Shown here one piece after another: positions 52,001-61,000 of a stretch of DNA of 64,000 bases. A program made the position numbers and the translations under genes. The notes below the pieces were generated by a model. The model did no database searches, had not been told where the DNA came from, and saw only the letters and a list, made by a program, of their open reading frames with translations. The DNA is from Tyto alba. Its lineage: Eukaryota > Chordata > Aves > Strigiformes > Tytonidae. The stretch is from NCBI RefSeq assembly GCF_018691265.1, contig NW_024881322.1, positions 12,859,489 through 12,923,488 on the forward strand, written 5' to 3'. Each line of letters begins with the position of its first letter. Positions within the stretch are counted from its first letter, which is position 1.

Positions 52001-55000
52001 CCTGGGGGGGCTCCCAGGCCTCAGTGGCTGGGACCGGCCCCCCCGGGACCCCCGCCAAGGGCCCAGGGGACGTGTCTGAGCTCAGCCCGGGGCCTTCGGT
52101 CCCTGCCTGAGCGATGGTGTCGGTGTGCCCGTCCCTGCCCCTGGCCCCTGGGTGGGCCTGGGACCTGCCCTGCAGAGAGCTGCTCTGCTGATGGGCCCCT
52201 CAGCCCCAGGGCAGCGCTGGGCACGCGTGGCTCTGGGCACAGCACAGCAGGGCTGCTCTGCTCTGCCCTGCTCCCTGCGCTCAGCATCGGGCGAGCAACG
52301 AGGAGACAGGGATTTGCGTGAAACGCCAGGGGCTGCGGCTCCAAAAACTTTCAAGCACACATAACACAAAGGTTACAAGGGGAAACAGCGTTTTATTTTA
52401 TTACTGTGTCAGAGCAGGAGATCTTGCAAAGGAACTCTAATCAAAAGAAGAGTAAAAGCTCAGACACATAACACCAGAAATATCCCTAAAATCTAGTATT
52501 TGCATTTTTAAGAATTTTAAAGTTATAAAATGTATATCTAATTAGACAAGACAAATGGATAATTCCTCCCTACCCACTTTTGAGTGCCACTGCAAACCCC
52601 CTGGGGATACAGAAAGCTTAAGAACTCTGATATAGAGCTCTTCTAATTGTATGACATAAAAACAAATATCAAGCAAAATTCTGTGTGCTCTGCTCACCTG
52701 AAATCGCACACCAGCTCTATTATAACAGACAAGACAAAACAAGGATACGATGTCATAAGATATTATGTAAGTGTTTTAAAGAGACTGACATTTTAATAAT
52801 TGTCTAAACTAAAGCATATCTTTCAAACAAACAGAAAACTTGTGATGAAAGCGGTGTACTTACCTCTGTATGGTGTTCCAACAGAAGTGACATACGTATT
52901 CTTCTCATAATTTTTCAGTCGGTCTTCCAGTACATGAATCTAAATACAGAACAGTCAAAATGATGAACAGTGTTCACAAGCAGCTAAAATAAGCATAACT
53001 GAAAGTTTTCAGCTAAGCATCATCTCCTTCTACGAAAGCAAAATATATTTGCTTTTTAAGGAAGGAAAACATTAAAAATGGTTATTAAAAACTGTCCTCA
53101 AACTACTTAAGGAAATGTGCGTACATGTGTATATACATATAAGAACATGTGTAGTAAATGTTATGCATATATATATATTTATCTACATGTGTCAATACAC
53201 ATAAGCATACATAAAAAAGAAAACACGCCAAAAATTGTACTTAACATCAAAAAAGGTTTAGTTTAGAAAAAGAAGAGATCCATAATTTCATTAAGTGCAT
53301 TGTTCCATTGTTAGCAAATGTTTTGCTAACCTGTATCACAAGCACGTGTCATTTGCATTCTCAGGGGACAGAGGAGTACTTTGAAAAGCACACAGATATT
53401 GTGAGAGCAAGTACCAGTCACAGCTATTTCACATGCAAATTATTTCCATAGTACCTTTGTGGAGATGTGCCACATCATCACTTGAAAAGAACAAACCTTT
53501 TAATACTGCAAACACAAAGTATCAAACAAGAATACATTTTATTTACTCAGACAGCACCCTTACCTGCTCTTTGAACTCCTGCTCTTTCAGTTTTGAATCA
53601 TTGACTAGTGTTGTCTTCTGTGCAAGCTGTGCCTGAAAGAACACACACATATGGAAATCATCAAGAAACTGCTGAAGATATATCACAGGTACCTCTTCAA
53701 TAAACCTCTCTCTGCTTTTAAACACACACGAACTTATAAACAGCATTTCTGCTTTCTAACTGCTGTGAAACAGAATTATCTAGAGAGCAAAATCAATAAA
53801 ATTTAAGACTCACCTGAAGTTCTGTTATTTTGACCTAGAAGAACAACAAAAAAAAGAGAATAAAATGTATGAAAAATACTAAGTATATCAAGCATTGGAC
53901 ACGGGTAAAAAGAAGAAATATTAATCACCTAGTTCTGATACAGTGTGTTAATGGAGGATGATAAAAACGGAAATGACCAAATCACACGTATAAGTAGTCC
54001 CATAAGTAGAGTTTGACTTATTTGTATGACATTACATAAAGATTATATTTAAATTCTGTCATTTGAATCTGGAAGACAATTATCATAAATATAACTTCAA
54101 GAAACTAGTATTTCCAAATCTTTACAAAATGCATATTGGAGATGAAGCACATGCCAGAAAACCCTAACTACTATTAACACTATTCACAGTATTGTATCTT
54201 TTTCCTTAATTTCTCAAGCTGTATCTGGAAATGTGAACATATCTGAAAACAGCTTCAATTTAAGAGCTTCATGAGCTCTACATCTTGCAAAGACAGCAAT
54301 GTTTAAGAAGCATAGAATCAATTCTAGGCTGAAATTCATATCTTCCAGTGTTCCAACGCCAAGGAAAATAATGCTTTAGTAGTCATGAGTGTAACTCAAG
54401 GCTGTAAAAATCATTTTAACATCAAATCATTTGTGTGTGAAATTTCTTCCCCCCTGCCATGTTCCCCCTCTTTTTTTAAAGTAACCTAAACCTTAACAGA
54501 GAAGGGGCACATACTACTTGTTTCTTCCCAAGCCTCTTTGGAATTATGTTGAACACAAAAGCTTCCCCATCTTTGAAGGTTCATAAAACCTGTGGGTTTT
54601 CCTACAGTCCACCGACAGAATAGAAGGGAAAATCATTCCTCTATGGGTTTCAAACCTGTAGGTGCAATTCTTGATTTTGAAGAGCTCAACCATCTGACCA
54701 GACATTTATTTTCTCATGAAGAGTTTATGATACTTTTACATCCCAGCACTAAGACTTAACATTTATATTCACCAACTGTTTATCACAGTCAGACAAATGT
54801 TGTTCAAACAGAGTTATGCTTCATGTCAAAGCAGATACATTAGGTATGTGATGTTTGGCCTAGGCTGACAACAAGCAACATATGAGGCTTTCTAAGACAA
54901 ACTTCTGTGACTTGGGAGACTCCAACTTTAGACAATATATGTATCAACTGCCCACAGAAAGTTGCTTCCAGTCAAGGAAGACTTCTGCATTGTTTTACTA

Positions 55001-58000
55001 CTAGGGCTGAAGGGAAAAAATCTCAAACCAGATAATGTTACAAAGCAACAAAAAAAAAAAAAACAGTAAGGTGGGACAAAAGATACCACGGCAAATGTAA
55101 GATGACAGGATTCATTTGAATACACATGTAAAATCCAGATGTGAATTTGTACACTTCTGCTCACGTATGTCGACAAGGTCCACAGGCCTCATCCAATTTT
55201 CTCACCTAGCTCTGTAATGTTGCACACACATGCTATTGTACCAGTTGCAAATATATGCTATTGTATCGGGTAATAGCAAAATTAGTTTTCTACAGACATA
55301 TCGAGGGCAGGCAATGGACAATTAAAGCAGGTAAGAACAACAATTCTTAATCTCTGAAGAGGAAAATAGAAAACTACCTCCTGACCCCAGACCAAATTGT
55401 GTCAAAGAGTGAGAATCCACTCCACTCTAAATATTTGAGCTCCTGATATATCTTCTAGTCCAGTCAAAGCTATCTGAACATTCAGTAGCATAATCTGACT
55501 ATTAGAATAGTTATGTTGCTTTGAGATGAAGTCACCATTGCAAATAGTATGAAATATGAAATTCACATTCAGTTAAATCAGAGCTATACAAAAGAAAGCC
55601 TGTGAATAATTTGCTAAATTTGAATTTAGTTCGAATTCTCAAAATTACTCAAGAAAGCTCGATGCCTGTATGCCAGTAAAATCATGGATATTTAACTGCC
55701 ACACACTCACCAAAAAATCCCATTCTTATTTTATAAGCACTCTGAACCTGGATGCTTTAACTCTTCAGTACATGCACTACCACACAACCTGGTTTTCGTC
55801 CCTTCCAAATGAGACATCATTTATCCTTTAGAACTAAGCTATTTACCAGCAACGGAGTTCTCTCAACTGTTTTAAACCCACCATAGATGAAAGAACTCCC
55901 TTGAGTTTCTCCAAAGTCTGCCATGGAAACTCAAGGAGTGGAGAACTGTGGACAGGATTCCAAACACAGGCAAAATTAGCTGTTCAGTTTGTTTACTGTA
56001 AGCAGATTCATCTTTACATAGAGATGTAATATCTGCGATACTAAAATATCTTACAGCTCTATGCTACCACTGCAAATCTGTGAGATAAATTTCTGGGAAA
56101 CATTGAGAAATACATGAAATAACACTGCTGGTATATAGTTTTGATATAACTTTCATGTCCTATCAGTGAATATGCAATGCCAAAGATGCATGTATAATAT
56201 GATGCTAAATAACTGCCTGTATTTATAGCATACTTCTATAAAAAAATAAGTAGTGAAATAGTTAATGAAGAAGTTTTGAAAACAAAGTACACTCTGTACT
56301 TTTCAGAATCATGGTTTAGGGTTTAGGAGTCTCTTAAATCTTCCTCCAGATAATAAGGTTAAATAAGATTATCATCAGCAGGTGGACAAGGGTCAATTAA
56401 GAATATAAAGCACTCTGATACAAATATTTCACTTTTCATTTTATGAAAAAAACACTCGTGTCATGGAATAGTTAATAAAAGTAATATAAAGGGTGTCATG
56501 AGCAAGTGCAAGGCAGAAGGGACAAACCTTAGGACAGTGAGATAATTTGTACTGTAAGTTTGTAGTGTCAAATAAGTATATTTAGTACCCCCACTGCTGT
56601 CTGTTGTCAAAATTAAAAATTTTAAAATAAGGTTAATATGAATTCTCATCAATGACTCAACTCCTCATACACTTTTCCTCTTCTCAGTGTAATAGTAACT
56701 AGTAATATTTTAATCAAATAGTTCTTCAAACTAAAATGTGGTCTCAGACGGACAAAAACATGCACTCAGTCTTCTTTCGATGAAGACCTCTCTGTCCATA
56801 ACTGATATATTCAAGGCACTATTTCAGAGCTTCTTAAGAATTTGAAAAAAAAAAAAAAAAAAAAAAACACCAATCACACTAAAAATGATCCAATGTGATT
56901 TCCTTTCCTTCTGAAGGGCTTCCAGTAAAATTAACATAAACCCCACACATGTAAATGGCAAAAAACCCCACCTTAATCATCAGAACACAACCGGACTTTT
57001 TAACATACCATTAAAAAAGGTAGTATCAAATATTGCAGATTCTGAAGAGGTTCACTTTTGAAAAAGTTAACATCCAAAAGAATAGAAACTGAAAGTGAAG
57101 GCCAGATATATAAATAAAATCCAATTAACAGCAAACAACAGAATTTTATGAAGACTAAGCATTTCACACCTAAACGTATAAAAATAAATGTTAGTGCCAG
57201 CTTACTTTCTCACTGTTCCAATGCTGCTCTTCTGCTATCCTTTCTTTGTATTCCTTTTGCAAGTTTTCTAGCTGTGCCTGCAACTCATGAACTTTTGCTG
57301 TCATCTCTTCCTCACGAGCCTTCAAAATACAGGAAAAAAAAAATTACTTAATCATCTAGCCACTCAAAACCTTAACTACAGTGGGCAGAAAGCAATCACC
57401 AGATGAGTTATACTATACACAGAAAAGAATATGCTTGAAATTCAGGATAAAGACTAAGTTACACTACAGGACTGCAGAAAAGAGCAAGAAACAACCATAG
57501 AAGCTTGACAAGATTTTGCAGGCCTTTGACAAGATTACATAGTTAGGATTACAGTTAGTTTTTTGAAAACTACAGAGAAAGAGCTATTTGTACCAGGCAC
57601 TGAAACAGCATTTGAGTATAACCCAGTAGGTGTGTGACTGGAGAGATTGTGCTTGCTTATATGACCTTCATGAAAGGGACATACGATGATATAGTCACGT
57701 CCTATACTCTGGAAGCGACAAGGACTTAAAATCATTTCTTCACTCACTCTCACAAATACGTTCCTAAAGCACTTTTAAGCACATTTTCAGAAACAACAAC
57801 TTCCCATTCACAAGGGTCTGGAGACCACTGTGCAGCGTAAAGGAAGGAGGCAGTGGCAAGAATAGGAAGGAGGAAATGAACTTTTCCTGTATGTTTTCTG
57901 ACAGTGTGAAAAGTACATTTATAGGAGAAAAATACGATGGTCTAAATCCTAGGAAGTTAATCCAACTATATGGCACTTTGCAAAAGAAGTATTTTTTAAA

Positions 58001-61000
58001 ATTCTGTCCCCTCTACCCTTTTTGTGAGATAATACGCTAGGGAGCTTATAAAACAGCATTCCAATTCAAAGGGCATGTTTCCACTGCTGAACCAAACTAA
58101 AACTCTAGTTTCACTCATGCTAACCACTCAGGGCAGTGAGCTGCCCACTCTGCTATGCAGTAGTACTTCAGATCAAGTTAGTATAATTAATCAACTGTTA
58201 TCAAGAACAGAACTGCTGATCAAAATTTTCTTCCATTCAAAATTTCAGGAATACAAACTAGAGTGATACAGATTATTCACTGGAAAAGTTAAGTGCAGAA
58301 CTGGAAAGCTGGTCCAGGCTTAATAGATTTAGGGTATGCCATGAGTAAAACAATTATTTCCCTGTAAAGCCACTTTTTAATGTGTTCTTTGCATCCCACT
58401 TAAGAATAAAACACCCTCCCGTGCAGCTCCTCAGCCCAAAACCCACTACCAAAAAGTAAGCAAGGAACCCCCCAGCCCCCTCCCAAGCCAGTGAATGTGA
58501 AGTCACAGTTACTGAGCAAGTTTTACAGCCTAGAAATTCTAGGAATATCCATCTTCAATAAAAATCTTGTTCAAACACCATGACCTCCAAGAAGCGCTAT
58601 TTTTTACTCATTCATATGATTTTTCTATGTCCTCAAAAACATATCGACAATTAGCCTTTCCTAAGATTTTTTTTTTAAGATGGTTATATTCCTCTATTTA
58701 AAAATGCTTAATACCTCGCATATTCAGGTGCTTCTATTTTCCCTAACTTGGGGTTCTTCTGGGGTGGGTGGTAGGTGTTGTTTTGTTTCTTGGCAGGGAT
58801 TCTGAGGTTTTTTTACATCAAGAATCATAGAATCCTAAAATTTCTAGACTACTGTTCACTGAAATAAATCAAAATTGCATGCTTATCAGTCATGGTTGCT
58901 GAAACAGAGAAAATAAATTAAACTCAAAATGATGAACGACACCTTTGTAAAAGGGATCCACCTGTGAGCCACTGATTTTATAAACCCGTGAACAGAGATT
59001 ATAATTTAAAATTTTAAATAATTAAGGATTACGTGGGGCTCCAACATGCTACAGAATCTGTATTTACAGTAAGAATTTATTGTTCTATACAATATCTGGC
59101 ATATACTGAAAATAAACAACATGCTATTTGGATTTAATTATAGTTATAAACTAAGACTTTATTAAAGTCATAATTTCCCAAATCTTAACCACCAGGCCTA
59201 TCCTGTATTCACATGGGAGTCATTATAACAGATGAAAGAGCACACACCTGAGGTTAGGTATTTTATTTTTAGCTCATAGATAGGCTTAAAATAAGCTAGC
59301 TGGAGCACAACATTCAATTTTTCCCTGATTATATACTTTAGTTGAAGAAAAAAGACTTAGGCCTCAAATTACAAACTATGCTGATTTACAAGTCCTTTAA
59401 TTAGGGAGACTTTCATGAAATCTTATGTGATAAGAGCTTTTATGAAAGATAAGAAAACACCAGATAAAGCAAAAGAAGTACCAGGGGAGCACTTCACAAA
59501 TAAATCATATTACGTTTAACAGACTGAGTGATTCCTGCTCGTCTTTAAGGATATATACTCAAATCAAGTTAGACTAATTTTTAGCATCATTAACCTTGTT
59601 TAAAATGCAACAAAGAGCTACAAAGTTGTATGAGCAAAACTCATTCTAGCAACTGGAATTCTTTCTGCTTCATCTTCTTACCATTTATGACAGAGACAAA
59701 CCTCTCTTCATAATGTCTTGATGTGCAATTTCTCAGGCCTATCATGAGCCAAGTCAGGCATATAAGTGGGGTAGTAACCGGTAATAATGGGCTAAACTGA
59801 GAAAACCTATAGATTTACTGATGCATATGTTCCTATTTCTATCAGAGATCTCAATGAATATGACATACGCTCAATTTAATATAACGATTTCTTAACTTTT
59901 GAGATGCTTGCAATACTTTTTCAGGAAAAAAAGGTAACAAATTCTCAAAACTTTTATTTTTCCCTTCCCTAAAATAGGAGAAACAAAACACCCACATATA
60001 TACCATTAGCTAAAAAAAGAAACACCTACTCTGAAAAGTAAAATACCATACTACAGCTTATTGCAGTTCCAAGCGACTGTCACTGCCATCAATGACATGC
60101 AGAAATAACAGTGTTCTTATCCTCCAATTGCAGAGAAGTCAAATTAGCCTAAACCTTCAAGAACATACATGAAGTACAGGACATGTATTTCTGATATATG
60201 TACGGACTGAATGCATCAGAAAATAGAGAGGAATCACATCTGCATGACTTAAAAATCTCACACCTATTTGGGCTTGTACAATAAGGACCTGAATGGCAAC
60301 ACACTGCACATTCAGTTAACAGAAATATAAATCATCCAGAAGTGCAGAATTTAGATATATGGTACAAGAAAAATTATCTCAATTGTTTTATATCATGCAA
60401 TTGTTCTAAATTAGGAAACAGAAGAAGGGGTCTCTAAGTTTAAAACCCTGCCATCTCCATCCAACTTGATAGAAGTTAAAAAAAATCAGAGTGGAATACA
60501 CCAACCTGCCTACAAGATGGAAATTTTTAGTATTAAAGAGTCAGTCATACTCAGTATGTAGCATTCTGGCCTGGTAACTGAGCAGACACAAACAGAATTT
60601 CACTTACATTTATTAGTACTGGCTTTATTCAAGGGACATTATTTTTTATTAAATTATTTGTGCAAATAATACTAAGATTAGCAAAATTAAAGCCTGCATC
60701 CCAATATAATGTATAGTCTACTGCAAACCATTTGATCTTTTGTTGCCATACATGGGGGGGGCTGGAACAATTTACTTGGCTAAAACAGGAGGCATCCTTG
60801 GAAGGTAAAGTATCTTTAGACTGGAGTTGGCTTCTAACTTCTGGTTGAAATGTTACTGGAGCAAAACTATGTCTATCTGCAAATATCATGAAGACAAACT
60901 GTTCACTTTCAAGTAAAAATGAAAGCTTTACTAGCATAAAACCTATGCAAACAGACTGCACCCTGCATAGAACAAAACCTTACTTTAAGAGCTATGTTGC

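Noticed and set aside
58822..58848. Reverse CR1 tail (AATCATAGAATCC)
   Set aside because: It is too short, and no adjacent CR1 body was found.
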